Below the pieces are notes generated by a model. That model made no database searches, had not been told where the DNA came from, and saw only the letters and a list, made by a program, of their open reading frames with translations. The translations under genes and the position numbers were made by a program. From Brugia malayi (taxonomy: Eukaryota > Nematoda > Chromadorea > Rhabditida > Onchocercidae), in NCBI RefSeq assembly GCF_000002995.4, contig NW_025062479.1, positions 14,122,221-14,186,220 of the forward strand: a stretch of 64,000 nucleotides of DNA, in the 5' to 3' direction. Of this stretch, positions 37,166 to 51,200 are shown piece after piece (position 1 is the first letter of the stretch; each line of letters starts with the position of its first letter).

Positions 37166-40100
37166 ATTGAACATAAATTGAAAAACTTGTCGTTCAATCA
37201 TTTCGAAGAGGAAAATGAATTTCACTTGAATGTCCATTAGTACCACACATACTCTTCACATTCCTCCATTTTAACTTTTCCATCCCTATTTCTGGTATTT
37301 CTGGTTTACTTAAATAGTCAAACATTAATTATTAGAAAAAAATTCGAATATTTTTCAGAGAAAAAAAAGATTTCGCCATTTTTAAAAATAAACATTGTTA
37401 TAATGATTGTCAAAAATTCATAATGGTTTAGCTTTAATAAGATTATTCAAAACTTTTTTTTTTTTATTTTAATCTATTAAATAATGAAATAAATATATAT
37501 TTTTACATACATTTAGTCATTATTTATTTTAACTATCTAATATTTTCATTTTATTAATTTTTTTTTTTTTTTTAGCTAGAAAAGATGAAATAAAAAAAGG
37601 CAAATAAACATTATTGATTTTAGTCATTTTTAAAATGTAAAACATAGCAAAATTATTTTCCATTTTCATTCGTTTATTTGCTTAATTTCATTTTCTTTCC
37701 ATATCTAGCAGAAATATTTTGTTTATATTTCGATTTCATATTTTATCAGTTAAACAATGATTATGAAGTAAATACTATCATTAAGCGAATGGAACAAAAG
37801 AAGATCAGAAAATAGTTAGCAGTAGCAGTAAATTTGATAAAAATTATTTTTCCTAAAATGCTATCAATAAATGGTTTCAATTCAATAAAATGATATAAAA
37901 TCCTGTAATTTACAATACATGGCACACAATTTATAGTTATTTAATTAATTTATCATTTTTTTCTTATAATTAATTTCTTTTTTCCATATTTTCAAAAAAA
38001 AAAAATTTTTTTTCACTCTTCATTCTCCTCTCACTATTTTCAATGCTATTTTTTTTTAATTTTTATGGTAATGAATTAATTGATACACTTATGAAAACAA
38101 AAAAAAAGAAAAAAATCATTTAGAAAGTTGTAATTATTATGATAACATACGATAACAATATGCAAATTTCTTTCATTCTTATATTATTATTGTGATAATT
38201 TTGCAATGATATACAATGAATACACTTATGTTATTTAATTTTATTAATTTGCTTTTTGTATCATTTTGTTAACAAAAAAAGGGAAAAAAATATTCTTAAA
38301 TATTTTTATATAATTTTGATTTAGAATAGAAATGATATTAAAATAATATAACACAAGCTAAAGTTGCTTGATAATGAACTGATAATTAGTAATATAAAAT
38401 GATAATCCAACTTTCTCTATTTTTTATCTTCAAATAAGTCACTAAGCAATTATAGAGAGGAAAATGATAATTAAAGGATATAACTTGAATTCATTCATTA
38501 TAATAAATGCGTTTAGAGCAATACTTTTTTTTTAAAGTAATAATAAATGAGCAATATTTTACTTCACTTTTTTTTTTTATTTTACATTTTTAAAAAGTAA
38601 ATAGAACATTTAGCATTGTCTATTATAAACCAAATTTGTATTCAATTTTTCAAAATAAATACATTTGATTTCTACTTTATTATTGAACCATTTATTAATT
38701 TATTATTGCTAATAAGAATTCGCATTTCATCAATTTATCATTTGTTAATTTTTTAAACTTTATTTTTTTATTTATCACATATTCTTTTCATCGAAGAGTT
38801 CCTTTTTTTTTCCAACTTTTTCCCTCTCTTCTTACTTTCTCACTCACTCTTCCTTCTTTTTCTCATTTATTTCAATATTTCACAACAAAATTGAAATATT
38901 TTAAGAAAACAAAAAAAAAAAATGAAAAAAGAAACTGCAAAGATTTTTGTAAACATTTCAATTTCTCACTCATTTTTACATTTTTGTTCTCTCTCTCTTT
39001 TCATATTTCATTAAAAGATTTCTAAAAACTTCTCAATTAATTCATCAAAAAAAAGATGAAAAATCTATTCTAAATAATACGCATCTTATTTATTTTTGTA
39101 TTTTAAATAAAACAAGAAATTTGCGCTAATTATTAGAAATATCACACATTTATTATGTTAAATAAATTAATGTATTTCATTTCTCTTAATAATATAAAAT
39201 TCATTCGCGTATTTTCTTAGATAAACGACAATTTTGGAGCAAAATACGTATCAATTAAACACGTAACTCATATATATGTACGTGAATGTGTGTATACACA
39301 TACATACATACACACACGTACACATATACGCATGCATAAATAATCAAATATAAACAAATAAATAAAGATTAAGAGAATTTTAAAAGTTTAATCATATTAG
39401 TAGTATATTTTTAGTGGTATTAAAATGAATATGAAAAGAAGATCAAGGAAATAATTGTAAAACTTTGATATTCAATTTCTTGTTAGTCTTACTTATTTAT
39501 CAATTTATTACTATTATTATTATTATTAGTTTATTACATATTTATACATTTCCATCATTATATTTTGCATAAATTTTGATACGATTAATTAAATCATAGA
39601 AATAATTGTTCCTTTTTTTCTTTTTTTGAAACATTAATGATACAAAATTTATTAGAACAAGAATATTTGCAGTATTTAGAGAATTATAATGAATTACTGT
39701 CAATTATTTATTACATATTACTCATTGCTATAATTAAATTTTTAGGTCAATTAAACTAGTTCATTTTGTTTTACTTACTTCATCAATTATATTACCAATA
39801 ATTTGTCACGAAATAATAATCTTAACTTACTCAAAAACTTCATCATTTTTTAATACTATTCATTTGTACTTTAATTAAATTTTCTTTCCATCATAAGCAT
39901 ATTTTTTAGTTAATTATTTCAATTAAAATTTTTTATTATTTGCATCTATTACTCTTTTTTCTTTAATTCAGCAAAATTATTTCTTTTCTTATCCATTTAA
40001 TTCAATAATATTTTAAATTATAATTTACATGCTTCATGAAATAATTGCATTTATTCGAAAATAATTAGTGAAATTAAATTTTATTGAAAATAATAAATGA

Positions 40101-41412
40101 ATATTTAATAGAAATAGAAATACTAAAAGAAAGAAAGAAACATGAATAGAATTAATTGCGGATGAAAGGACAAAAATTCCATCATGTTTACGTCAAAATA
40201 TTTGAGAATTCCAAATTTATGCAATGAGTTTTTCTTTTTATATTTATCCTAATTATAATGATATTCATTCATTTGCAATATTTTTTTTTTCCTTTAAAAA
40301 AGAAAAAAAGAAATGGCATTCATTATTTGGATAATTTATAAAATATGAATAACAAATCTAAATACCATCAAAATCAATAATATTTTAGAGACATTTAAAA
40401 ATGAAATTAATTTGTAGTTCATTTTTTTCATTTTTGTTAATCATTTTTTTCGTTTATTTTTTTACAGGTGTAATTTGTCTTACTATTACTATTTAATAGA
40501 TCAATTATTGAATATATCATTACCATAGCTAAATAATTGAACTAATCGGAATATAGCTGTAAATAAAATGCTAATTTTTTAACACAATCATTTATGTTTG
40601 AAGTATTTAATAAAAGCAAGCTATTCTTAGCATAAATAGTTTCTTGAAAAAAGTAAATTTACACTTTCTTCTTTATCACTTTTTTTTTATCATTTGAATG
40701 AAGTTCTATCATTGTAATAATTAGCTGAAATTACTTAAGAAAAATATTTTACATTTGCGCTTATTGCTTTATTTTTTGTGTTTATTGCAATATTTTCAAT
40801 TGATTAAATACAAAAACCATTTAATACAGTAATGCGAGGTTGAAGAATAGGTTCACGCCTTTATTTTGCAAAATTATTTAGTTAGAGTTATCAGGTAATC
40901 TAATGTGAAGCTGAAAAAAAAATTCTCATTTTTATTTGAACTTTTTTTTTTAATTAAAAAGTTTATAAATGGTAATATGAAATTGAAATGATTATAGAGT
41001 AGGAATAAGCTCAAACTTAAATTTTATAATATGATATGATAAATTTTTTAGTTATCAGCGAAAATGTGGGAAAGTTTTTTAAATATTTTTTTTCACTGAT
41101 AATCAACTGATGATCATGATTTATATAACCGTTTTGATCATTGGTCTTTCAGTTGGCATCTTTATCCAAAACAAATTCCAATCATTGTTTATTTATCGGA
41201 AAAGTAATAATAGCACAAGCAATAGCAACCAATAACAAAACTTACTGATAAATTTGAACTTTGTTCATTGGCATTTATTATTGTTTCTAGCTTACCTATC
41301 ATGCATTACTATTAGCAAATTAATGTATTAATGAGCAATGATTATTTTCAGTTTAGTAAAATATCATTATTGTATGATTGCGCTAATTCTGCATGTCACT
41401 TTTCGTTAAAAG

Positions 41413-44400
41413 ATGGCATTCGAACAATTCAAAAAGGACGACAAGTCATCGTTAGGTGCATCAGATAATTAAATAATAATAATAATAATAATGTACAAAT
41501 GAAGACAAGATGAATTAAGAAAGTTTTTAAATATAAAAAATACTTGATTATTGTAAGCTTTGTCATTGGTTTCTCCTTTTTAAATGAATGATAAATGATA
41601 ATGATAAGTGATAATGAAAATATTTTAGAAATAGCAAAAACAATTGAGCGTTGTGCTGTTTGCGGTGATTTAGCAACTGGCTTCCATTATGAAGTTGCCA
41701 GTTGCAATGGATGGTTAGCAATTAATTTTTTTTATCAAATTGATCACTTACCAAAACAAAATCTTATTGAGATTATCAAAATTCATTTTTCCAAATAAAC
41801 CTCTCTTAGCATTTATTGCTATTCGCTAGGGTTGAAAATTAAGCTATCCAATTATTTAACAAAATCAAAAGAGAAAAATATGGGTTAGTCATAATTTAAA
41901 AAAATTAAAAAAAATATGCATTTAAATAATTTTTATGATAACACAAAGGTAGTTGATAAGAGTAACAGGATAGTTTATATATGTTTACATACTTTTCATA
42001 TATTAATTATTAAACCTTTCTGATGAGAAATTACATTGAATGAGTAAGTTAACAATAGTAAGATCAATGTTAATTTTAATTTTATATTTCATTCTCTTAC
42101 AAAATGTTGCGAATTTATTCGTTTTAACTTTTCATCAGATTTAATAATATTTGCAAGTATGGAGACAATATGATCAAGGAATAGTAAGAATAATAATAAT
42201 AATAGGGACAAAAATATTAATTTATTATTATTGTAAATTCTAAAATTTTACAATAAGCTGTGGTGATAGTAAATAATAATATGGGACACAAAAGAAAAAA
42301 ATTACTTTTCATTATGACACATTTAAATAAATTAATCAGTCATTTTTTTTTAAATATATTTTCTTCTCAATTTCATGCTTACATATGTTAAAATTATTAT
42401 TCATTTTCGGAATAAAATTCAAATAAATAAACAACAATTTTAAAATTTAATTTTATTCGAATGATTTTGCAGTAAAACATTTTTCCGACGTACTTTGGTG
42501 TCTAATCGAACTTATAAATGCCACAAAAATGGTAATTGTATATTTGATAAAGGTTAGACTTATTCATTTATGATTCATATTTATCTCGGGTCACATTAAA
42601 TTAGGTTGAAATTATTTGAATATTTACATATCACTTTTATCACTCATACTCTAAACTTTCAAATCGGCTTTTAAAAAGTAATAATAAGTTATGCCATAGC
42701 TTCAACTAAGTTTACTTTCAAGAGATTTTCGACAAAAAAAAAAAAAAAAATTATTGAAAAAAATCAAAATGACTAATCAAAATTAATCTATCAAGCAGTA
42801 AAATTTGCTTGCTAACTTTTTTTAGCTTGCATTTAATTCTTTTGCAAACTAAACTTTTTCATAAAATTCCAATGAATTTTTAAAGTGAAAAGTTTTTTTT
42901 TTTTGTAAAGGGCATTGCTTCTTTTTAATTAACTTTGCATTTAAGATTAAAAAGAGGATGAAATAAATCATTGCTCCAATCAAAAATAATAAAATACTCT
43001 TCAGTGTTTCAAATTTCAACATCAATTTGATTTAAATTTGGTTATTAAATGCATTAAATATATTAAATAATTTGATTATTACATATATTAAATTTTTTTA
43101 ATTTTTTAAATTTAATATAACAAATTCAGATATGAGATGTGCCTGTCGAGCATGCAGATTTGATAAATGTGTTGCAGTTGGTATGAATCCAAAAGGTTTT
43201 CTCTTTGCTATGCTTTTATTTTTATTTTTCAATATTACTCATTTTTAATTGCACTGAATAAATATACTAGTTATTTTCCAAATAAATATCTAGTTATCAT
43301 GATATATCGATGATCGTTAATGAAATATTTTAATAAGAAGGAATTAATATTATTATTTTTTCACAATTTTTGCTAAAAAAATGCGTTTGAAATTTCATTT
43401 TTATTAATTTTGATAATAATTATTCCAGAATAAAATTAATATTTTTATTTTTTTTGTTCTTCAAAAATTGTTGCTAAAAAAAAATACTTTTTGAAAGTTG
43501 GTTTTAGCAATTCAATGCAATCGTTCCGGACGCTTATCATTATCACTGGAAGTTTCACCTACCTCCCAAAATGCTTCGTTTGAATTTGATATACCTCAAC
43601 AACAAGCGCCCACTTCAACTAGTACAGAGAATGACCATTACTATTATTATCCCTTTCTTGACACTACTGATATCAATCGTAAATGCTTATCAGCAAGTCC
43701 AGATAATGAATCAGGAACATCTAAACGAGCTTATACCATTTCAGCTATTCTTGATTTTCCAAAATCTAAAAATAATGCATTAGCAACAAGTGACGAAAAT
43801 TCTAGGTAAATTAACTTCTTGTAATATTTAATTTTTCTCAAATATTTATAAATTAATTGGCAAAAAAAGAAAAAAATCATTAATTATCTCACATTTTATC
43901 CTATCATCTTAATTTATCAATCAATAAATTGCTTTAATCGATGTAATAAAGATGTCCTTTGTTTTAAATTACATTAAATATTAATAGTGAAAAGAAAAGA
44001 AAAAAGTGTGATATTTTTTATTTACCAGAACAACTAGTTAGTGATAAAATTTTGGAAATAAAAATATATCGGAAAACATGATAATAGGTATGTAAGATAT
44101 ATGAAAAGATAAGAAATGGTAGAAAAATAATATGAATTAATGATAAAGGTAGAATGAAAGAAAATAAGAGCGAAAAAGAAATGTTCATTTTTTTATATTT
44201 TCCTAACAAATAAATAAGCAATAAATAAATTTTTTTTAATAAATAAATAAAAATAAATAAATATACTTTCAATAAATAAAATGAAATGAATAAAATCAAT
44301 ATAAATAAATACTAAAAAAAAAATACTTTTAATAAATGAATAAAAAAAAAAATAGAATAAACAAAACTGGAAGGATTAATTTTTATTGTTTACAGATTTA

Positions 44401-46737
44401 AATATTCAGAAATAAATATATCATCATCAACAACTACCACTAATATTATTACAAGCATTGATGATACAATTCGAAAGTATTGCTCCATCACAGAAAAACA
44501 TGAACGAGTTAGTTCATCAAGGTTTTTTTTTTTTTTGTTTTGTTTTTATAAAGTTAAAAAGTTGTTCATGTAAACCTTTTTTATTAACTCTTTTTTTTTA
44601 AATTTGATATTTAACAAAATTTTTTAAATGAAATTTAATTTAATCATTAAATATCCAATAATCAATATTTGTTAATTTCTAACCTTCAAATTTTACGCAA
44701 AATTATTTATTTATTTTTTATAGCTTATTTCGCATCTTATTCATGCACAAGAAATTATTAATGAAGCATTAGATGCAGAAAAATGTAATACATCAATTTC
44801 AATTCTCGATTTGTTAACACGGCCATCAATTGTGTCAACGTTGTCAACCACATCATCAGTTAGTGATGTTGATGATGAAGTAGGTGCAACAAATGTTTAT
44901 TCATCAATATAGTAAAATATTCCATTTCTTCTTTTATTAAAATATTTCTTTTTTTATTTTTTTATTGAAAACAAAGTTTTAAAGTATTTAAAAATGCATT
45001 GTTATATTATATTGTTTTTTTTTTAATAAAAAAATTTTTTTTCTTTGTTCTTTTTTGAAATATATTTTATAATAATGTAACATTATTTAACAATAGAAAT
45101 AAACTGAATAAAGAAATTATTTTAATTCGAAATTTCAAATTTCATTAGAATTCCACGCTATTTCAATGATTCATATTTACTTTATAAATTAATAAATTTC
45201 AACTTTCGAAACATTTCGCTTTTAATTTAATCAGTTAAAAAATTATTATTTCACTTAAAAAAGATACTTTTTTTTCCTCTCCCACTTTTTCCAAATGTGA
45301 TTTTGTTCTTTGTTTTTTATTAATATATCATTATTTAATAGCAAAAGCAGTATAACAATGGGCCAGGAGCGATGTTAAATCAAAAATTAGAAATTATGGT
45401 AGAATATGCTAAAACATTTGAATCATTTCAATGGATGCCAATTCAGGATAAGGTTCCTTCTTTTTCTTTTCTTTTTTTCATTTTAATTTAAATTCATAAT
45501 AAAATAAAATGAACGAATTATTTCTTATACTATTTTTTTTTAATTATATTTTTATATAATAATTGAATTATTTGCTTAAAAATTATTATTTTGATGTTAT
45601 TACTTAAATTTATTATAGGTATTATTATTACGTGATGTTGCATTTGTGTTAATTTTATTGGAAACTGCTTATAAAAAATCTATTTCAAAATGCACATCTG
45701 TATTAAATCATAGAAATCAACGAGAAAAACAGTACAAAATTTTTTTTTTCTTTTTTTTTCTGCTAATCTTAATTAAAGTCAAAAAATGAAAATTGATGAA
45801 CATCTTTGAGCTAAATAAATTCGAATACAAATTATTCATTCATTTTTCAAAATTGAGTAGATCAATCGAAGAGAATATTGGAATATCAGTGATAATTGAA
45901 AGTTTTAATAGAGCAAAATTGGATAAGAAAGAATTTTTATTGCTCAAAGCAATTGCTTTTATGCATTCTGGTAAGTCTTAAGTTTAAAATTCTTAGTGTA
46001 TATTTAGTTGAAATATTATCAGCTATGATTAAAGTGTAAAATTTAAAATACCATATGAATTATATCTATTCAAATCTTTTTTTCTCTAATTATTTTTATA
46101 TAATTTTTCTTTTCCTCAAATATCATCTAAAAATCATATAAACGAATGAAAAAAATTTTTTTTTCGCTTGACTCTTAAATCTCAAAATAAACTCATCCAA
46201 TTTGCAGGTGTATTTGATTATTATAATTCTTTATTTAAATTACTATTTTTTTTGTCTAAAACTTTCAATTATTAAAGAAAAAAAAAATTCAAATCCTTCT
46301 TAATTTTTGTTTCATAAATTGCACTCAAATTAATTTAATCGAAAAAAAAAAAGAAATTCCAGAATGTTCTGGTTTATCGACAAACAGTTTTAAACAACTA
46401 TCATGTCAACGACAGATAATTTTGGATACCCTATTTAATTATATGATATTCAAGTATGCTTTTAAGATTTCTTTTTCCTTTTTTTTTTCTTGAATCATAA
46501 AAATATCATTTGGAAAAGCTTTTTTAATGCTAAATTTTAAACCTTACTTAGCCATTTTTATTTAAATATCATTGTAGACATGACAAACATGGCCCAGTAC
46601 GTTTCGGTCATGCGTTATCGGTGCTTTGGTCCGTTTATGAGGCAACAAATTCTTATGTGGAAAGTTTAATGGATATGGATTTGAAGCCACTCACCATAGA
46701 GTTACTAGCTAATAAATTGCCAGAACCTCTTACATAA
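41413..46737 (+). CDS. nuclear hormone receptor (C4 zinc-finger DBD plus ligand-binding domain)
   Basis: Twelve exons: 41413-41455 (tentative), 41629-41713, 42473-42552, 43130-43195, 43508-43805, 44396-44507, 44724-44879, 45342-45452, 45619-45731, 45861-45970, 46363-46453, 46578-46737; 474 residues. The DBD spans residues 23-93 with all eight zinc cysteines: CAVC, CNGC (P-box CNGCK, then TFFRR), then C59, C65, C75 and C78. The D-box has five residues (HKNGN). ACRACRFDKCVAVGMNP is the usual second-finger end. A Ser/Thr/Asn-rich hinge of about 185 residues follows. The ligand-binding domain begins near residue 285; EYAKTFESFQWMPIQDKVLL is the helix 3-4 signature, and the terminal LTIELLANKL resembles the helix 12 activation function. 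This is a nematode-type (HNF4-derived supplementary) receptor that should bind DNA and regulate transcription. The paralogue is not identified. The first exon was chosen because ATGGCATTCGAA... ends in phase 1 at a GTGCAT donor, fitting the TTTTAG acceptor at 41628; a start at 41595 without that intron is the alternative. Acceptor 45858 instead of 45861 would add one residue. Confidence 0.85.
44206..44362. repeat. AAAT/AATAAA-rich tract in an NHR intron
   Basis: Repeated AATAAATAAATAAA units with interruptions, in the intron between exons 43508-43805 and 44396-44507. Confidence 0.7.
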
Positions 46738-48251
46738 CTTGTATATTTCATATAAAACTCTCTCTCTCTCTTTCTCTGTATATGAATCTCTTCTTTTTTC
46801 TTGTCTTTTCTTTTTTATTCCCTTTTAATTTCATTAAATTTTATTTATGCTATTTTAACCAGTATTAAATCAAAGCCTGAAATACGTACACATATATTTA
46901 CAAATTAATACGTTTGTTTTTTTTTCTCAACTTTGTAATTATTCCAATAAAAGAAAAAAAAAGCAAAAATGTTTAGACGGGGAAAAATTAGACTAAATTT
47001 TTTAAATTACTATTTCAAATACATTTTATGAAAAATTAAGATGCAACTTAAATTAAGCACAAAAAAAAATATCAACAACAAGACGTCTTTTTCGTCCAAT
47101 CCTTATTTATTAATTGAAAAAATATCCAACTATATAAAATTAAGTTTCATTAACTATTTGTAATCTATTGGTACTTAATGATAATTCTTATAAATTTAAT
47201 AAATGGATATTATTTGGTAAGATTAAAAGTTAAAAGCTTCTTTATGAATAATAGTGTGTTATTATGTCTGTGCGAAAGCTTACATTCAGTCATTCGTTAT
47301 ATCACAATGTTATGTGATGATTCATTCACACATAGTTTAATTTTAAGTAGCGAAACCCCACTGAATGCATATTCTCCTAGTAAAAAAAACTTTTGATAAT
47401 TGATTGACATGTAAAATGCATACTTTGGCAAATCTTCGGGAAATAAAGGATGGGACTAACAGTTGTTTTAACGGTTCAGATATTCAACTTTCAATTCAGA
47501 TATGAAGCGATTATCTTAGTTTGCTGGTTAAACCAAAAAGAAAAAAAAAAAGACTTCCCTTTGCCAATCCTTCTTTCTTTCTTCCTTTCGTAATATCAAA
47601 TGTTTCTGATTTATAAAAATTAATTCTCTGAAAAATGTAGAGAGAGAAAAAAAAAAAAACCAATGTTTAATTCCACAAAGAAATTTATTACAAGCCAAAA
47701 CGACCAAAAAGTTTTAATATAGCAACAAAATCATAGAACAATGAAAAGGTCCAGAAATAATGAATTATAAAAAGCAATAAATGGACTTTCATACGATTGC
47801 AATTCCGGTAATAATTAAAATTTCCAGTCAGAGAAAAAAAAAAGTTCCAGTTCAGAAATAAAAACTTAACAAAAACTGCATACCGTGCACAACAGATGTG
47901 GAGAAATATGGAAATTCCATCAATTTTATTAAGGTTATTAAGGTCAACTTAAGGAGAAATTTGATACATTTCGTAACTAAATTATATTTAGCATCAGTTA
48001 ATTCAAAAGAATCTTATCGGAACTGATCTCACTTAAAGAATGTTTTACGCTTTCAGACTCAATTATCAAAAAAAAAAGTCATTAAATAAAATAAAACAGT
48101 TTGTGAAATTACATATAATTTAAATTTTACACTGGCATAATTATTTTAAAATGACGGAAAGATCTAAGGTAATTTAGACAACAGATAAAACATTATTTAA
48201 ACCAAAAAAAAAAAAAGTTGAGGTGAATAGAAGTCGAATAAATGTCAGTAC
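46738..48251. other. convergent 3' spacer between the receptor and FAF2
   Basis: Both neighbours end into this 1.5-kb region. It is less AT-rich than the spacers to the left, especially 47240-47470, but no exon with splice signals or recognisable coding was found. Confidence 0.5.
46946..46951 (+). terminator. candidate polyadenylation signal of the nuclear receptor
   Basis: AATAAA about 210 nt downstream of the TAA stop, followed by an A-rich stretch. Confidence 0.4.
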
Positions 48252-51200
48252 CTATGCATCATTATCTTGCACTAAAACAACCACTGATTTCTCGAAACCA
48301 CAATCATGAAATGTTGGAATATTAGTTGGATCTTGCACTATTCCAAATTCACGATACCATTCGGGTGCACAGTTAAGTTGCTTTCTGGGATAACTTGATA
48401 GTAGCGTGAGGTTCGGTGGACAATTCTCATGAGCCAACGTTGCATTGAATAACAACTACAAGCAAATTTAATTGCAAAGTTAACATAAAACTAGAAAATT
48501 TTATAAATGTGCAAGCTTTAAAAGAAATTTCTCTGTAACTGAGAAATAACTGAATAACAATATATGTAAATCATAATTTAGTTCAGCAGTGACAAAAGTT
48601 ACTGATTATAATTCTCTTGTGCTAATTAATATAAATAAAAAATGACTGCTACAGTAACAGCCGATCTAATTCAAATTGTGCAAATCAACAATCAAATATA
48701 GTAGCATTGAAATTATTTCATATTTTTAAGAAATATAATTTGTAGAATAGTATAATAAGTGAACTAAGACGAGTTTGACATAAGAATAAAAAAAAGCTAA
48801 CCTCCAAACTATTCGTAACATCGAATCGCCTCTCAAAGCGTTCTCCATTGGGAAATCGTACACTTACTCGAATACAGTCAGGTGCTTGCGATTCTGGTGG
48901 TAATTCGCTTGCTAATTTCATTCTTATAGCATCTAATTTCTGAATGATCAACTCAATAATTACTACGATAAAATTATATCTAAAATTAAGTCGCACAAAC
49001 TAACACTAGACAGTAATTAATATTAAGCAGAACCGGAAAACGATAGTGAAACAGTAAAATTACCTTTATTGACACTTTTATTTCTGTTGCCATACTTAAG
49101 GAAACTCTTCAAATAACTAAGTGCATTTCCTATTTCCAATATACACTGTTAAAACAAAAGCTTCACTCCTTTGTCTTTCAGGAAAATGTACGAACCGATT
49201 ACCAGTCAAACTGATAATAAGTCAGTAGAGTAATTATCTTTAATGAAAGCCAGCTATATCATTGCTTATAACAATCCTACTGTTAATGATGTATTGAAAA
49301 AAAAATAAAATTACTTCTTTCTTTTCTTGTTTTCTCCTTTTCTCTTCCGCTTCCTTCATTTCAGCAATTTTTCGTTCACTCTCAGCGCGTTTCCTCTCAC
49401 TTATACGTGCTCGATCAGCTGCCAAACTACGCTGATAATCTGATTCTTGCTCACGTAGAATGCGATTGTTCACCTCACGCTGATGTCTGGTACCAATTAA
49501 CAGTATAATATTTCGCTTTTAAAAATTATTTAAAAAAAATTTGTAGTAAACCGATGTATTATACCTTTCATTCCTTATAGCATCTAAATAGTTGCGATTT
49601 TCATCAATTGCCGTTTGAATTGTGAAAAGCATTGGCTCTAGTTCATATTCGCCTTCTAATCGTAATACCTATGATAGCAGCAAGTTAGAAATTTAAAAAA
49701 AATCTTGAACAAAATTTATTTCAGATTTTTTTCATAATTTTTCATATTTCATAATTTTCTATCATCGTCCAAACAACACAGGTGCTAAACTAGTTGTAAA
49801 CATAGGTTTATATGACTACAATAAAAGTACAACGATCACATAATAAACAAGTGGATTTGCAAACAGTTATACAGAAACACAAATAAATTCCAAAATAAAA
49901 ATACTCATAAAAGACAAAAGAGTAAAATTAAAAGAATCGAAAAAAAAAAGAACAACCGCATCAAGAATAAAAAAAAAATAAATAAAACAAATGTAAAAAT
50001 AAAAACGGATTAAAAAGATTAAACAGTAAAAAAAAAATTTATATAAATTGAAAATTAAAACAACTAGACACATACTACGCATCAACTATAAAACCTTTTG
50101 GACAAGATAAGAGAACCTAGATAGTGAAACTATTGCAATAATTATTTTTTAAAAAACTTTTTAAACTTACTACAACCATTCGTGTCTCACGCATACAGAG
50201 TAACGCAAGAAATGGATATGTGCTCTCTCGAAGAGCCATTGATACTGCAAAATTAAAATTGATAAAAAAGCTGTAAACGATGACATATCATCGAATGTGA
50301 AGTATGATTAGTTGCTTGACAAAATAATGAACTAAAAAGTTTTTCCTTAACAGCAACTTATCAATCAAACTGTATAAACTGAAGATGCATAAATTATTCA
50401 GAGTAAAATATGTAAAATATCAGATCAGAAAAAATTCGACAATCATTATGAAAATATTTTTGCATCAAGATAAAATCGTTCTATATTACCTTTATAACCT
50501 TCCTGACTGCGCACTGATACACCCCAAAGCAGAATTTCATTCCGATCCAGAAATTGTTTCATTTGATAACTGAGTAAAGTCTCACGAACAAAACGTTCAC
50601 AAGATTCATGTGATGGATTGTGTAAATAAACGATCATAAAACGTAATGAATTTTTGCATTCGTTTATTGCCTATAAAGAAGATGCAAGTTAATAATCGTT
50701 TTTAAAGTGTTAGCAAGGAAATTTATGCAATTTTGAAAGTACTTTGTAGGAAAAGACAAATATACTATTTGGTGCACATGTCACACTTCCTCTAGTAAAT
50801 ATATTAAAAATTTATTCAGAAATGTTACATTCATTAAGCAGAATTAAAAACTAACATCCTCGTATGACCCACTGAAAAAACTAATTCCATTACTGGAATC
50901 GGCGAAGCGAGCATTGAAGTCGTTGATAAAATGTTGTACATCACCTCTCGAATCAGCAACTGCCAATGGCGGTGCTCGGAATAATGACCCTTAATTATAA
51001 CAATTACGAAATTACATTATTTCCACTCACTGAATAGTTGAACAGCATATACCTTTGATTGTTTACACCCATGAAAAATAGCATGCTAAAGAGTTATTCG
51101 AAGAAAAAAATTGAAACCTCTGAACATAACTACTTCAAGAATTTTAAGTCTAAGTAACTATTCAATATTTGTTCTTCCAAATCTTTTAGATTGCTATAAA

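Larger units (their letters stand above)
31746..41412. other. 9.7-kb gene-poor spacer upstream of the nuclear receptor
   Basis: No credible exon was seen. It contains the palindrome and duplication at 32339-32656, GTT-rich DNA at 33390-33610, an AT microsatellite at 33697-33722, GA-rich tracts at 34515-34575 and 36030-36060, a 32-A run at 37133-37164 and a CA/TA-rich stretch at 39270-39335. Stretches with visibly more G and C at 34320-34640 and 35860-36010 may be regulatory. Confidence 0.55.

Noticed and set aside
38870..38915. Inverted repeat around CAATATTTC / GAAATATTTT
   Set aside because: Arms of about 9 AT-rich bases are expected often by chance here.
44018..44299. Antisense hydrophobic frame in a receptor intron
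   Set aside because: Comes from AAAT-repeat DNA read on the other strand.
47178..47396. Open frame of 72 codons in the convergent spacer, less AT-rich
   Set aside because: No splice signals, no homology recognised, and it lies within the likely 3'UTR or spacer.
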